Source: Punctularia strigosozonata HHB-11173 SS5 | Lineage: Eukaryota > Basidiomycota > Agaricomycetes > Corticiales > Punctulariaceae | NCBI RefSeq assembly: GCF_000264995.1 | Contig: NW_006767437.1 | Location: 1,484,659-1,548,658 of the forward strand | Direction of reading: 5' to 3' | Length of the DNA: 64,000 bases | Part shown: positions 10,871 to 22,483 of the stretch, in pieces | Numbering within the stretch: position 1 is the stretch's first letter | How the letters are laid out: each line of letters opens with the position of its first letter | Translations under genes and position numbers: made by a program | The notes under the pieces: generated by a model | Seen by the model: only the letters and a program-made list of their open reading frames with translations | Told to the model about the DNA's origin: nothing | Databases searched by the model: none

Positions 10871-12607
10871 CTACGATCCCTTTAGATGGGATCGACCTGC
10901 CATCCAGCGCGACCTTAGCATGGAGGAGACCGATGCACGTTCTTTGAAATTCACCTGCAGCAGGCGCTGCACAAAATCTTGGGCTGGAGGCGGAGTGAGC
11001 GAACCTGCTCGATGCATGGATGCAGCTTGAGCCTTACCGTCCGATAGCCTGTAGTATACCGCCAGTCTGCCTTCCCTAGGCGTCAACGCCTCCACAACCT
11101 TTTCCAAGGGCGGGTTCTTAAAGTATGGATGTGGATTCGAGAAATGGAACTCCACACCGCAAGGCGGAGCCAAAGGGTTGAAGCCGGCGAGCATTTCGGT
11201 GACAACCACACCGACGCTCCATGCGTCCGTGAATTCGTTGCTATATGCCCCGCTCGCAACCTCGGGCGCAATATAACCAGGTGTACCCGCCTGTGGGTCC
11301 GTGGTCAGCACGACTAGCAACTGTTCAGACGGGTGACCACTCACGTTCAGGGTGCCCTCGCCGTCATCTATTACGCATGTACCGAAGTCGCCGATTCGGA
11401 CACGCGGCAGAGAATCATTACTCGTGTGCTTCAGTAATATATTGCGTGGCTTGATATCGCAGTGGATGATTGACCGATCATGCATGTACTGTTTTGAGGT
11501 CAGTCTTAGCAATTGCACCAAGTATCATGTCGTATGATCATACCGCAAGACCTTCGCAGAGTTGACGAGTGAAATCCCGCCAAACGTCGGGATCAGCCAT
11601 TCCTTTCTGGCTCTGGATGTACCAATGAAGGTCCGAGTCATGCAGTTCTGTCACGACATCTAGGAAAATCTATATGACGGATCCGTGTACGTAGTTAGGC
11701 GGGAGAGACTCACAGAAGTGGTCTTGACACTTATGCGCCTCGCGTATTTTGAGAATGTTATCGTGGCGCAACAGCTGTAAAACGCTAATGTCCATTGCCC
11801 AAGTTCTCGCCCAAGTTTGCTTCTCCTTGTCGATCAATCGATGAACATCTTCCGTTGTCATTCCGGACGCCGTACTGCTTTCCTGTGACCTTCTCTTCTG
11901 CATGCGGCTGTAGGCAGCCTCTAGATTATCGCGAAGAGAAAGGTCTTTCACAGCATATAGCTTCCCGGACGTGAGGCGCCTTGCTTTCCAAACCACGCCG
12001 AAAGTCCCTTGGCCGAGCACTCCACTCGGCGCCGGGAGCAGTTCATAGCGCGCAAAGAACGACTGAGTCTTGTCGGGCACCGTAGGATTGGTGCTGCCGG
12101 TCTGGAAGAACCGGTATCCTTCGGCGAATCCTGAGTGCGCGGCAGACGATTTGAGAGCAAATACTAACTGTAATCATGGTCCGGGTGTTGCATGTTCTCC
12201 TCCGGATCGCCGAAGGCAACCATAGATCCATCGTGGAGCTGCTGAGGCACATCTGCAGGGATTCTTTCACCGTTGAGCTGCATGCATTCCGTGGGTTAGC
12301 CTCAACGCATCACGACGGCAAGACTTCCAAACTCAACGAATACACCGTTCCTGGAGGAAAGGTCCGTGATCCATACTTGGCCCACAGTCGGCTGCCACTC
12401 GATCTTGCAGTGCCTACCGCTCACGTACAGCGCCTCAAGCCTAGTGTCGTTGGTATCGTCGCGTCCGATGTTGTTGACGGGTCGAATCCTCTCGAGTTCA
12501 ATGCGGAAAGCGGCAACAGATGGACGAAGCGGCAAGAGGTAGCCAAAGAGTTCGTCGTGTTGCGAAGTGGAGTATCGCGGCACGAATCGGTTGGTCGCGG
12601 GGGTCAT
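10871..12607 (-). CDS. FHA-domain serine/threonine kinase (Chk2/Rad53-like architecture)
   Basis: The N-terminal exon holds an FHA domain: NIGR, then SGRHCKIEW and ITDLSSRNGV, completed after an intron by LNGERIPADV and DGSMVAFG. A kinase domain follows with LGQGTFGVVWKARR, YAVKDL, the long helix C region ending RHDNILKI, the catalytic loop HCDIKPRNILL, DFGT, GTPGYIAPEV and DAWSVGVVVTEML. At least four introns are inferred. The HRD motif is HCD, which still keeps the catalytic Asp. The FHA-then-kinase order and CAMK-like features match checkpoint kinases such as Chk2, Cds1 and Rad53, but there is no long C-terminal extension, so assignment to a checkpoint role is an inference. Confidence 0.82.
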
Positions 12608-12950
12608 CGCAGGGGCGGTCTCCGGTCAGCTACTGAACGAGGTGATGAAGGTTTTTTATCATGTTGCAGAGGGGCCAGTGGCTTTGTGCTTTGGCCGAAA
12701 TCGATCACTTAGGGCCACCTCTCCCTTGGGCGCATTGTTCTGGTCGGCCTTGTGCACTAGGGGCATCATTCCACCGTGTTGCTTTGCCAATTCCGAAAAG
12801 CCTCCACTGGCGTGTAATAATGAAAGAGAAATGCTGGCAATACGTATCAGTGCTCAAAAGAGAATCGGTGCAGCAGTAGCCGGGATTGAATGGCAGGGAA
12901 TTGCATATCATTATCGACAGCCTCCTATAGCACATGATCACAATATCCGC
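12608..12950. other. Intergenic, nothing recognised
   Basis: About 340 bases between the FHA-kinase start and the end of the Yip1-domain gene, both on the minus strand. No gene or repeat is visible. Confidence 0.5.
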
Positions 12951-14138
12951 TCATTGGATGAGGATCATCCACGCGAGTATGAAATAGAATAATCTGCAAT
13001 GCGTCCACAAGTCAGAGGGCCACCCTGAAAAGCAGTTCAAGGGGGCCGACGCTCACAATAATGGGTACACCGCCAATAGCACCCTTTGCTGTTCAATTTT
13101 GCTGCCATCCAAGAAGTTGACGCTGGCCCAGATGCTCCACGCCCATGCCGCGAGCGCGACGGGCGCGCGAACGTAGATCGCGCGGACGAAGCATGCCACA
13201 AGGGCTGCGATGTTGAGCGGTGCTATACAGTAGCCGAGAATACAAAGACCTTGGAAAAAGGATCTGTGGCACCCCTATCACTTTGGGATACTCACGGTTG
13301 AAGGAAGTCAACGCACACTTTTCCTCCGAGAAGCTTGGCCTGGACTGTGACCACAAGGGATCCGACAGATATAAGGACAATCACGCTAGTGAACACAGCA
13401 AGCGATTGAGACGCCGGGGCCTGGTCGCATGTATCAACGCGTATTCGCGTGGGTATAGGAAGGTATGCGCATATACGCACGTTTATGCTCAACATGATCG
13501 CCAACAAAAGGCATAAGATGAGTGGACCCCACAAGTCCCAGTCGCGAAGGACTTCACGTCCCGCGCCCGACCGGCGCGGGTACAAGACTTGGATGAGCTT
13601 GGTATAGATGGAGAAGAGGTCCCGTCCTATTGTGGCCGATATAGGCTCGTCGAGCGTGTCTGCACCCGCATACCTGTGGAGGATCGAGACACATGAATGG
13701 GTTATATCGTCTTCGGCATGATGCACGACGAAGTGCGGTGTCCAGAGATACGCACCTCGTCTCAACTCGTACGCCACCAATGGTCTGCCTATCGGGCCTC
13801 GGAGGTCCGCTTCCAGCACCACTTCCGCTCATGATGTTGCCCGACAGCCCAGGCGACTGCCCGCCCATGGTACCCGGAGGTGCAAGTTGTTCGGGTTGCG
13901 CGCGTGCCTTGCCCTTGTCTTGCTGCGGCTGTGGACTGCTTGGGATGGTAGGGTGCGAGAATCCGGGGATGGCATCCTCGTCAAGGTCGTCGTCATCGTC
14001 TATGCGTTGTTCACTTCAGACCACGGACTCGGATTGCACGCAACACGCCAGTCGTGGCGGGCGCTCACCAGCTTGGATGAACTGCGACGTCGAAGTTAGC
14101 GGCGTTCGTACGTCATGGTCTGGTGGAAAGGCCGCCAT
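12951..14138 (-). CDS. Yip1-domain membrane protein, YIPF6/Yip4-like
   Basis: Start at ATG 14138 (MAAFPPDHD). After a Gly/Pro/Ser-rich N-terminus comes the family signature TLDEPISATIGRDL, then KLIQVLYPRR, LRDWDLWGPLILCLLL and further hydrophobic segments including AVFTSVIVLISVGSLVV, VSFFQGLCILGYCIAP and FYFILAWMILIQ at the C-terminus. This gives the expected five membrane spans. At least five introns are inferred. Yip1-family proteins act in ER–Golgi vesicle traffic with Rab GTPases; the 'DEP…RDWDLWGP' pattern is that of the YIPF6/Yip4 branch. Confidence 0.85.
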
Positions 14139-14672
14139 TGCTGGACTGGTACCGAAGCTGGTGTTGATGTTGCGACAAAGCGCTGAGGTCGGGGTAGGAT
14201 GACGACGAGCGCGTGAGCGGGCCTGCGGGCGCCTATTCCTCTCGCAACACAGCCAAGCTACCTGGATAACATCTACATTCGTCTGCGGAAGTAGCCATCA
14301 TCATTTATGACCTTTTGACCCCTCGCACCCATCGCGCGAAGATCTCCACAGATTAATGCGCTGTCTCTCTGTGTTACAAAATATCTCCGGCTATGATGCA
14401 ATGATGCGTTCTCGTTCGCCATTGGTCAAACTGCACCAGTGAAGACAGACAGAGAATGGCATAGGATGCTAGGAGAATGCGTCCAATGCATCGCATATGT
14501 AGCAAGTAAATACAAGAAACGGAAGCAGGCGTGTTATGAGGAGGCGATGAGGATACTGGGTGAGAGTAGTAAATCAGTTCATGGCGAGTACTCAATCATG
14601 AACACACCATCGGGCTAGAACACGCAAAGACAAGAGCGAACTGTATCCACATGCTTCGTTCGTAATCATATG
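14139..14672. other. Intergenic, nothing recognised
   Basis: About 530 bases between two minus-strand genes; it must hold the Yip-gene promoter and the end of the F-box gene. No coding frame or repeat supports a feature. Confidence 0.5.
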
Positions 14673-15964
14673 TCAAGATGTACCAAAATAGGGCTTGCCG
14701 TCGCGGTCAAGACAAGGAATATCCTTTTCCGCCAATATCGCAGCCGTCTTGACGCCCTCCATGATGTCCCGCCTATCACCTACGAGTGGCGCCGACTGGC
14801 GGATATCATACCATGAGATATCAACAAATCGCACGTCCTCCAATGCTGGGAGTTTGATCCGGTCGATGCCCCGAATGGCGTCGGAGGACGAGTTGCGTCC
14901 GGAGCACGATAAATGCCGGATCCCAGGATGTTCGATGGCCGATTGGAACGCAGGCATGTCGTCGCTCGGCAGGTCGTAGAAACCCAGCTCAGTAAGCCAA
15001 GGAGCATGTTCGCAAATCAACTCAAGCTCGTCCATGCAACAAATGCTGACATACAACTTCTCGAGAGTTCCTCCGAATGCGCTCATGAACTTTCCAAGCA
15101 AAGTGTCGCTCGCTCCCGTAAGCTGGCTTTCGTGTACACGGAGAGTTCGGAGAACCGGTAGATAAGCGGCTGTACCGAGTTGGAATGGGAGGGGGCCGTC
15201 GTCAAAAGTATCAGCTATGCTGTCGGCTGATGTCTAATTTCTGCTCGCCAGATGCATTGCACGCAGTCGTGACAGAAAGAGTTGTGGCGGTCTGTGCTGC
15301 TGCGAAAACGTGCCGTAACTGTAGTCCGAACGATCATCGTCGGTGTTCCGCAAGAGTTCGAGGTTGGGGAAGGAGTTCAGCCCGTAAACCAGAGACGCGG
15401 GCGTAAATCTAGGGTGGACTACGATGTCGAGATGAGTAAGGGATGCCGCGCTTCCCGAGGCGAGGAAAGGCAACCAGGTAGGCCGTCAGCAGAGGTTGGT
15501 CGGGAAATAGCGCAGTTTGGCGGTAGACAGCAAATGGCAGAGTTGAGCGCCTTCCCGACGTGCTAGTTCAGGTGATCCGTGGTATTCAAGAAGCACGGGT
15601 GAGTCCTTGTGAACAAGGCGGGCTGAGATATGGATAGGGAGACGAGGGCTTCGAGGGGTTTGAGGAGTTTAACAGGATTGATCAAGCCAGATACCTCTTC
15701 AGAGTATGTCCTCCATCCCATGCGTACATCACGAAGGATCCAGTGCTCTGCAAGAGCCTGTGAGACAAGTATCAGTATCATGCCGCTTGTATGCGGGGCT
15801 ATTCGCGAGGCCCACTCACAACTCTGCTTTGTTTTATTCGCGGAACTTGGGGCCTGAATTAGGAGGAATGGGTCTGCCTCCCTGTGCACCGCGAACTCGT
15901 AGATCGTAGCATACTTGATGATACACCCCAATAATTCGTTGGGATATTGATTTATCGTCGTCAT
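14673..15964 (-). CDS. F-box / leucine-rich-repeat-like protein
   Basis: Start at ATG 15964 with INQYPNELLGCIIKYA, an F-box-like helix pair, followed by ILVSQALAEHWILRDV, the second half of the F-box. Later exons encode amphipathic leucine-rich segments (THLDIVVHPRFTPASLV; FPNLELLRNT; LEKLYVSICCMDELELI; WLTELGFYDLP; LPALEDVRFVDIS), the spacing expected of irregular LRRs in basidiomycete F-box proteins. Stop at 14673. Such proteins bind Skp1 and choose targets for SCF ubiquitin ligases; the target cannot be inferred. Exon joints in the middle (15470–15600) are approximate. Confidence 0.65.
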
Positions 15965-16440
15965 GTACTTGGTGTAACGGCTTTGGACGATGTGTTGACA
16001 AGGTTTGATCCGCGTCCTGGTGACAGCGGGTTCCGGGTTCCGTCGTCGTCGTAGTACTGTTAGGTGGCGGATATACCAGATTCGCGTACTTCGCTGCTCG
16101 TCCAAAACGGGCGAGCGAAGGCCACGAGATGTTGTATGATACAGCCGCGTGGGCAACCACTACGCTTCTATGGCAGCCGATTCGGCGCGTCAGTTGGGCG
16201 TCGGTGAGGTAGGAGTGGTTGGTGGTCGCGGAACAGGCCTACGTTAAATAATACGAGCGGGCACGCGCTGCGGAGTTGGATTATGGACTACGGTGTGCCA
16301 GAGCGATGAAAGGATGTCACAGTCAAGGTGGATAAATGAACGTATAGTAGTACTCATCGATGGCGCGGGCAACTTAAATGCAGTACGGCAATGGTGATAG
16401 CCTACATACAGTAACATACTGTACTTTTACGACCATAAGT
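15965..16440. other. Intergenic, left edge of the duplicated segment
   Basis: About 475 bases upstream of the F-box gene and before the P450 fragment begins at 16441. Nothing recognised. The break at 16440/16441 is sharp: sequence to the left has no match to the full-length P450 gene near 60.18 kb. Confidence 0.5.
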
Positions 16441-16812
16441 AGCAGCGCGAAGAAGCTCAGGCAGGGCTTCTTCATGCCCTTTGGCGGAGGTGTCTCTGTC
16501 GTGTCTCTCGCCGATACCCGTTGAGGATCGCAATTTGACAGTCCCATGTCTTCCTAGTGCACCGGCCGTCACCCCGCCCTCGCCGAGCTGAAGGCACTGA
16601 TCATCATCCTCATCCGCGCCTTCGACCTCGACTACGCCGGCCTCATCGACGCGAACGGCAAGACCGTCCCGTCCTCCACCCTCCCGCTGAGCAAGAACGA
16701 GAAGTCGTACCCCGTCCCGCCGTACGCCAACGGCTCCGGCTCCGCCATCCTGCACCCGGAGGGCGACATGTTGGTGAAGATGAAGCCGCGTCCGGGAGGC
16801 ACGCGTTGGTGA
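16441..16812 (+). pseudogene. P450 3'-end fragment, copy of the gene at 58.66–60.57 kb
   Basis: The fragment starts abruptly inside the exon that carries the heme-loop glycines (KLRQGFFMPFGGGVSV). It keeps the intron position and the last exon with CTGRH and the C-terminal tail ending PRPGGTRW. It matches 60186–60569 at roughly 95–97% by eye. All upstream P450 sequence is missing, so it cannot make an enzyme. It is the P450 half of a 1.23-kb segment duplicated on the far side of the diterpene cluster. Confidence 0.9.
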
Positions 16813-17669
16813 TCGCTGTGTCATTTAGACCCCTCCCCCTCCCATGTGTGTATCTTAAGCATCTGCTGTACTCGTTTGAAAGAATGGATATGAGGAACAG
16901 TTGGTTATCAAGAGAAGCGCATGTTGAATTACGACTGATCAAGCATGTAGTAGCGAGTACAGGGGAAAGCACAATGATAAGGACAGCGAAAGTTGGAGCA
17001 GATACACGGTATTCGTCCGGTCGCGAAGCTACTCACGCGCCTGAGCCTTCTTGCTGTCGGAACGGAGAACGCGGGTCGAGGTTGACTGGCTGAGGCGGCT
17101 GCGTTTGTTTCTCTCAGAGGTCGTGAACCGGTCGCGGAGTCCCGCGTCGTCATGGCTGCCACTGCGTGTAGCATGCACGTCCTGGACCTCGTCTTCTTCC
17201 GTGCGGCTACGTTTATAACGTCTAGACCTGTGCAGCACGTTTGATGCTGGCTCTGCAGGCTGGTCATTGTTGGCAGGTTGAGCGACGATTCCGTTTTCCG
17301 GCGGTGGGTCGTCCACGAGGGGCAAGGCATCACGGCCAGCTTTGAGGACGTCGAGGAACTCATCGTATGTAGGGGGTATATAGCCTGGTTTCATTGATTG
17401 GTCCATGTTGAACGTGGCCCAAAGTTTCCTGACCGTCTCCTTCAAGGGCTCAAAATACGGATGGAAGTCCGCGAGTAAGCGATCAAAGTAATACATCAGC
17501 TGGCCAAGCTTGTAGGTAGCTATGGCCTGTACGGTGTCGCCGACAAGCCAAAACCTGAGTTCACTCTACATGATATCGAAAGATTGTCGATATTGACCCG
17601 GGCCTTCGAGCGTGATGCACGCCCAACAAAGCACATAGAAGAACAACTCCAAGTTGTGGTGCACCTTGT
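16441..17669. repeat. Left copy of 1.23-kb direct repeat flanking the cluster
   Basis: Bases 16441–17669 match 60186–61426 in the same orientation, with a few small indels and roughly 93–97% identity by eye. The repeat contains the P450 3' end (plus strand) and the FunK1 kinase 3' end (minus strand), which converge. To the right the left copy continues into FunK1, while the right copy is cut by an LTR. Confidence 0.9.
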
Positions 17670-17965
17670 GCTCAGTGGATCCATCGCCCGGAAGGAGATG
17701 CACGGATATGAATGGTAACGTGCCCTTGATGAGAGGCACGGTCAGTGAATAGACCAGATTCGCAGCGAGTATATTTCGAAAAATCGGTGATTTTTCGTGT
17801 AACAAAACTCTTGCCGCTGCGGATGGACGTCATTGCGCAGCTGCTTCGAGCGGCGTTGTATATATTACAGAGCTGCGGAGAACTTACTGTGGAGTACAGT
17901 ATAGACCCTCAAATTCTGTATAAAATGTGTTTTGACGACGTGCTTGACCCAGCAATCTTGCGTTC

Positions 17966-19399
17966 ATGTCTTCACCTCTCGAGGACCTAACAAACGACGG
18001 CGGCGGCGACAGGTCGCCGCGTCGTCGCGCAAACACAGCCACTGACACGCCCAAACGCGACCGCGACAACCGCCCTGGTGCTTTTTACGCTTCTCACTCT
18101 AGCCGCGCACCAATTCAGAACAGTCAACCGGCTCTGCACCCTGGAGGTCATCTTCCAGCAGCGGAGAATGGCTTTGGGTTCCTTCCGGTATGTTGTTCAC
18201 GTCGGTTTTGAAGTATTTTGATTCCATCTGACCCGGTCATGCCTGGCAGTTTGCACCGGAGTATAACCCTTATGTGTTGCCCATGCCTGCGATGGGCTCA
18301 CTTGGCGTCGCTCCGAGTGACATGGACAGGCCGGTAGCCTCTGGCTATGATCTCGACATGCATCCAGCGATGGTCGAGGGTCTTAGCAACGCTGGGGTTC
18401 CCAGCACAGGCAACTCGGCAGGTGATGGTCCTCGCGATTGCTCACCATCCGTGCACGAGCCCGAAGAGTCGCCAGCACCCAATCGTCCAAAACGCAAACA
18501 CGGCACGAAGTTTTCGAAGGCCGAGCTCTATGAACTTGCAAGGACGGCTGTCGACATTGACCCTGGCAGCGAGCCATGGGGCAAGATCACGCAAGCCTGG
18601 CAACGGGTTGCGGAGCACCTGTGGGAGAAGCGCATGTTCGTCGGGAGCAGCGTAGAGACGATCAAGAACAAGATGAACAGTATGGTCTCGTACCATGAGG
18701 TACGCCTTATTCTTTTGTACCAAATCTTGTCTAACGTACTCAGGGGAGCTCCCTACGTGTGAGCCGCGATATCCAGGAAGTTCTCGATGGACCCGAAGGA
18801 GCCAGCTTCGGGTCGATTCTCGACACGGCTGTGACCCAGCGCGATGCGGTCCGTGACAAGAGTGACAAGCAAAAGTCCAGAATGCGAAAGGTATAGGCTC
18901 CTCTGTCATTATGCCGGATGCTCATTCATGTTTGGAACAGAAGAAAGCCGACGATGAGAAAGGTGGAGCACGGGTACGAGCTGCTGCGATGCAGACAATG
19001 AAGAGCCGCCATACCCACTCCCGCATCAGTGACGATGAAGACTCGGACAACCAGTCTGATCTCGAACCTGGCCCTTCAAAACGAAGGCGCGCCGGCCGGC
19101 AGTCTCAGGATGATGAGTATGCCCTCACCATGCAAGAACGCATGGCGGACCACTACGAGTGCCTCGAAGCTCACTACTCTCGAATCGAGGCACGTCAGGA
19201 TACTCTCGCTGGCGAGCTTCGCCGCATGGTGGACGTCTACGAGCATGGTACCAGCACCATTGTTGCTGCCATTGAAGGCCTCGGTGTTCGTCAACCCGCT
19301 GTGCCGGAACGCAATGCGGAAGCTGAAGCTGTTGACACGCCGTCAACTGGTACTGATGATGCTCCGCCGCCTTTCTGTGACGATGAGGAGGAGATCTAA
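17966..19399 (+). CDS. Harbinger partner protein, Myb/trihelix-like DNA-binding
   Basis: Four exons. Exon 1 is Arg/Asp-rich and disordered. Exon 2 has a helix-rich core (FSKAELYELARTAVDI, then WGKITQAWQRVAEHLW and VETIKNKMNSMVSYHE), the pattern of a Myb/SANT or trihelix DNA-binding fold. Later exons carry SRDIQEVLDGPEGASFG and a charged tail with a likely coiled coil (ERMADHYECLEAHYSRIEAR). In Harbinger transposons such a protein binds the terminal repeats and helps bring the transposase to the nucleus. Start ATG 17966, stop at 19397–19399. Confidence 0.8.
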
Positions 19400-19483
19400 C
19401 CGCCGCAAGTCCTTGTATTCTTATGTCTATCTGTATTTTATGTCTACATACTGTATCTCTATATACATATATGCTTTTGCCCA

Positions 19484-20740
19484 TCAGTGATGAAGATACT
19501 CGTGGAGGGGAGGTGGTCTACACCGGAAGAATTGTGAGGTTTGGTTTGGGCGGAGGCAGTTCATCACATTTGTGAGAAGGACACCAATGCGGTAGTAACA
19601 ACCAACGGGAGACGCATATACCTTCATCTTGCATCCTCCACGGAGGAATGCCCACTTGTTGAGCACGTTGCCGAATACGTGCTCTACTTCAATGCGCAGC
19701 GATGACATTCTTTCATTGAATTCCCGTTCCTCCTCTGTGCGCTCCCCTGGACCCGAGAAAGGACTGATGAGGACATCGGTAAGGCCATATGCGGGATCAC
19801 CATACAGGTGATAATACGTGGTCTGTCCAGGACTAGTATCCAGACACTTCGCATGCTGTAGACACCAGTCGAGGAGCCCACTATCACTGAGGAGGAACCC
19901 GTCACCGCGTCGACCTTCGAGAGGCCCATAAAGGTGCCCTATAAGCCCGTCCGGTAAAGCAAGTGCTTGGTACTTCAGTGCGTGGTACTTCTTGTGTCCA
20001 TTATACGCCTGTCGTTGATGCCACGTTGGCCGACATATGACACGAATTGTGCAGTCGATAAAGGCCCAAACTTGCATGCCCATAGCCCCAACATGATCTG
20101 TAGCCTCAGCATATTGCTTGAGGCGGCATGGAGAAAGTAAGGCCCGATTATCAAGGCCGAGCAAGTGACCCCAAGTGTCATCGAGATGTATGACGAGGAA
20201 GTTCACAACTTCGGATAGGGCAGATCCGCTCCTCCGATACTTGATGGTGAGTTCGTGCAAGTCTGCGGCACTGCGGAACCGGGCACATAGAAGGCAAAAT
20301 GCCTCAACAGCTGAGAATCGGTGTCGGGATGTAGTGATAACCGGGTCGGGAATCTCTAATGCCTGTGTAAGGCTTATGATCTCGTTCACAGTGAACCTAA
20401 GCCCATCCCAGGTCAACAACAGTGTGCACATGCTACATAAGACAACTTGCACACACCGGAATTCTGCCATGCAATAGCCGTCGCCAATCTCCTGTAGCCA
20501 CCTCCAAGTGATTCGCTGTCCTGAAGGACTCGGGCGGGTTTGCGTATATTTTTTCCTCAGATGTGCTCGCCGGTAGGCCGTGAATTGGTCGAAGTCTGCA
20601 TCTGGCCTGTCCGGAAGTGCAACCGTAGGGCTTGCCAGTATTGCAGCAGCACTGGAGAGAGGGGGCTTTACATGTGCGTATGCCAGAATTGCTGCCAAGG
20701 TGCTCGAGAGCGGTGTCACTGGTCGGTTTTGCTCAGGCAT
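19484..20740 (-). CDS. Harbinger DDE transposase (DDE_Tnp_4 type)
   Basis: A single 418-codon frame from ATG 20740. The catalytic acidic residues can be placed: first Asp in VWAFIDCTIRVIC, second in HLYGDPAYGL and Glu in RIEVEHVFGNV. Between them lie NGHKKYHALKYQ and GDGFLLSDSGLL, hallmarks of the Harbinger nuclease. Length is in the usual 350–450 range and no interruption is seen. It converges with the partner gene, leaving about 85 bases between stops. Confidence 0.88.
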   Translation of the reverse strand: MPEQNRPVTPLSSTLAAILAYAHVKPPLSSAAAILASPTVALPDRPDADFDQFTAYRRAHLRKKYTQTRPSPSGQRITWRWLQEIGDGYCMAEFRCVQVVLCSMCTLLLTWDGLRFTVNEIISLTQALEIPDPVITTSRHRFSAVEAFCLLCARFRSAADLHELTIKYRRSGSALSEVVNFLVIHLDDTWGHLLGLDNRALLSPCRLKQYAEATDHVGAMGMQVWAFIDCTIRVICRPTWHQRQAYNGHKKYHALKYQALALPDGLIGHLYGPLEGRRGDGFLLSDSGLLDWCLQHAKCLDTSPGQTTYYHLYGDPAYGLTDVLISPFSGPGERTEEEREFNERMSSLRIEVEHVFGNVLNKWAFLRGGCKMKVYASPVGCYYRIGVLLTNVMNCLRPNQTSQFFRCRPPPLHEYLHH

Positions 20741-22483
20741 GTTGTTCAGAAAGACATGGTGTGATTGCTATCCATAGATAAACAGAATATACTATGACAA
20801 AGATTCAGATATACTGCGAGTGCTGTTGGGTGCGTATCGAGTAGCTCGTGTGAACTACTGCAAGAGCTACACAGATCTGGCGAGATATGGATATATATTC
20901 GCTGCGAATCTGGTCTAATCAGCCACTGTGTTATACATCAACACCAGACTTACTGAACGGTGGTTCTTATACTCTTCCGGATCGTTCGTGGTAGGACGGT
21001 TTAGGGTCTTGGAATAATCGAAGTCGAGCAGGCGACCTGGACGTTCTCCCGGTTTTCTTCTCTCGAATGTTGAAATGATGATGTTGTGGAAGCTGACGTC
21101 CCGATGCAAGACGGGTATGCCGTACATTCGCCTATGCGCTGCGGCACATCCATAAGGAAAAATGGTATCACGATCTGTGTGACGTTACTCACCTTCGACG
21201 GCATCGATCAAGACGCTCAGGAGCTCCCTACGAGTGGCGAAGTGCCGCAAAGAAACGCCAGACTCTTTGAGAACAAGCCGGTAATGTTCACGCGTCTCCG
21301 GCTCCCGATCAGCTTGCCTACCCATCTTCGTAGCGACGCCGAGTTTGTCGCGTATGATCTTCGTCGAATCCACGATTCCGTTGATTTCGACCCTTTCGAA
21401 ATCTATCATATGGACGATCCCCTCAACGTCCTTCGCTTTCTCCAGAATCTCGTGTTCCTTTTCAGGACGACTGACATCGACCCATGAATCCTTGATGATC
21501 GACGTCGATTCTGGGCCTGACCGAACCTGAAGGATGATCGTCCCTCTGCCTCTGAGCGTGTTGTCCATGTGCATGACTTTTTCAATGTCGTACTTCGTTC
21601 CACGAACCGTGATAGATCGAGTCCCGTTTTCGTCGGGCTCAGTGACCGTGGGATCAAAACCGAGAGTGGCCCGGTCCCCGAAAGCAAAGCCGCATAAGAC
21701 GCGGAGGAACGTTTGAGGATTTTCATGGATGTCGATGGCCACGGATTGAAGGAGTCCCGCACAATCATACAGTGAGAGGCGCAGAGAACTGCCGATCAAA
21801 GCCATGCCGAGGATGAATCGCCGGTCGTATTGAGCGCCGAATGCCAGTCGAACGTTCTCTGCTAGCTGCTTCGAGGATTTTCCGTGCCCAGTGCCATCCT
21901 GGTTGGTCTTGAACTCCAGAAATGCGACCGCATCACGTCGCCTCGCCTGCGCGTGGTCCATGCCGCTGGGAAGAAGAACGCCATCCGGTTTCCTCTGGCA
22001 AGCCTCCACCGTAGCATGGTCCGTTACGTCCAAAGGAGTAGTAGCAAAATGACCAGTCCACTGGCGAGCTGGAGGTCCAGAGAACTTGTTCCAGTTGGAT
22101 ACAGCTTCCACGATGTTGTTGAGCTGGTTACAGACATGCGCGTCTCGTTCCGCGACTACGACGTTTGACAACGCCTGTCGAGTGAGGTTGGTCCATAAGC
22201 CTGAGCTATATTGGCCGACGGTCTCAGAAGACAGATGCTTAAGGGCGCCTTCAATATCCACTGGAAGCGAGGACGACGGGAACACGGCCTCCGGAAGTCC
22301 TGCCACGTCTTCCAACATGACACCCTTTAATTCGGTTTGGATGGCGCGGTTCGTCACGTCCAGGTTAGTAGCTTTACTGCTAGATAGCGGGTGGGAAGGA
22401 GCAGTCTTCGGCCTCAGAGGAGTTTCGGTGTTGGGTGTATGTGTTGTCGGGGGTGGCGGAGTACAAGTACGACTGGAAGCCAT

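Larger units (their letters stand above)
17751..20916. mobile_element. PIF/Harbinger DNA transposon, complete
   Basis: Terminal inverted repeats start AGACCAGATTCGCAGCGA on both ends, followed by (G/A)TATAT, giving 24 bases with one mismatch. The flanks carry a 3-base duplication AAT at 17748–17750 and 20917–20919. Harbinger elements make 3-base target duplications, though usually TAA/TTA, so AAT is a small departure. Inside are two convergent genes: a Myb/trihelix-like protein (plus) and a DDE transposase (minus), the standard two-protein set. Both read open with normal introns. The nearly perfect ends and open genes suggest a recent insertion. Confidence 0.9.
17029..22483 (-). pseudogene. 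FunK1-type protein kinase gene, interrupted by a Harbinger transposon
   Basis: The gene starts at ATG 22483. Exon 1 (to about 21185) gives the long FunK1 N-terminal region (SSGLWTNLTRQAL; FLEFKTNQDGTG; MHMDNTLRGRGT). After a GTGAGT intron comes HRRMYGIPVLHRDVSFHNII with the catalytic Asp, then LLDFDYSK, ending NHRS. A GTAAGT donor follows, and the next coding part resumes at about 17730 with GTLPFISVHLL and NLELFFYVLCWACITLEG, the family's C-lobe signature. The transposon at 17751–20916 lies inside this intron. Without it the intron would be 60 bases, with an unusual AAG acceptor. A stop codon at 17566–17568 (after QSFDIM) truncates the C-terminal ~175 residues; the related copy near 61.3 kb has Lys there. 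The gene is therefore likely non-functional or shortened. FunK1 kinases are expanded in mushrooms and their roles are poorly known. Confidence 0.8.

Noticed and set aside
16557-17093. A P450 or other gene on the plus strand
   Set aside because: The frame through this region is not the P450 frame; only the 3' tail of a P450 is present, as a duplicated fragment.
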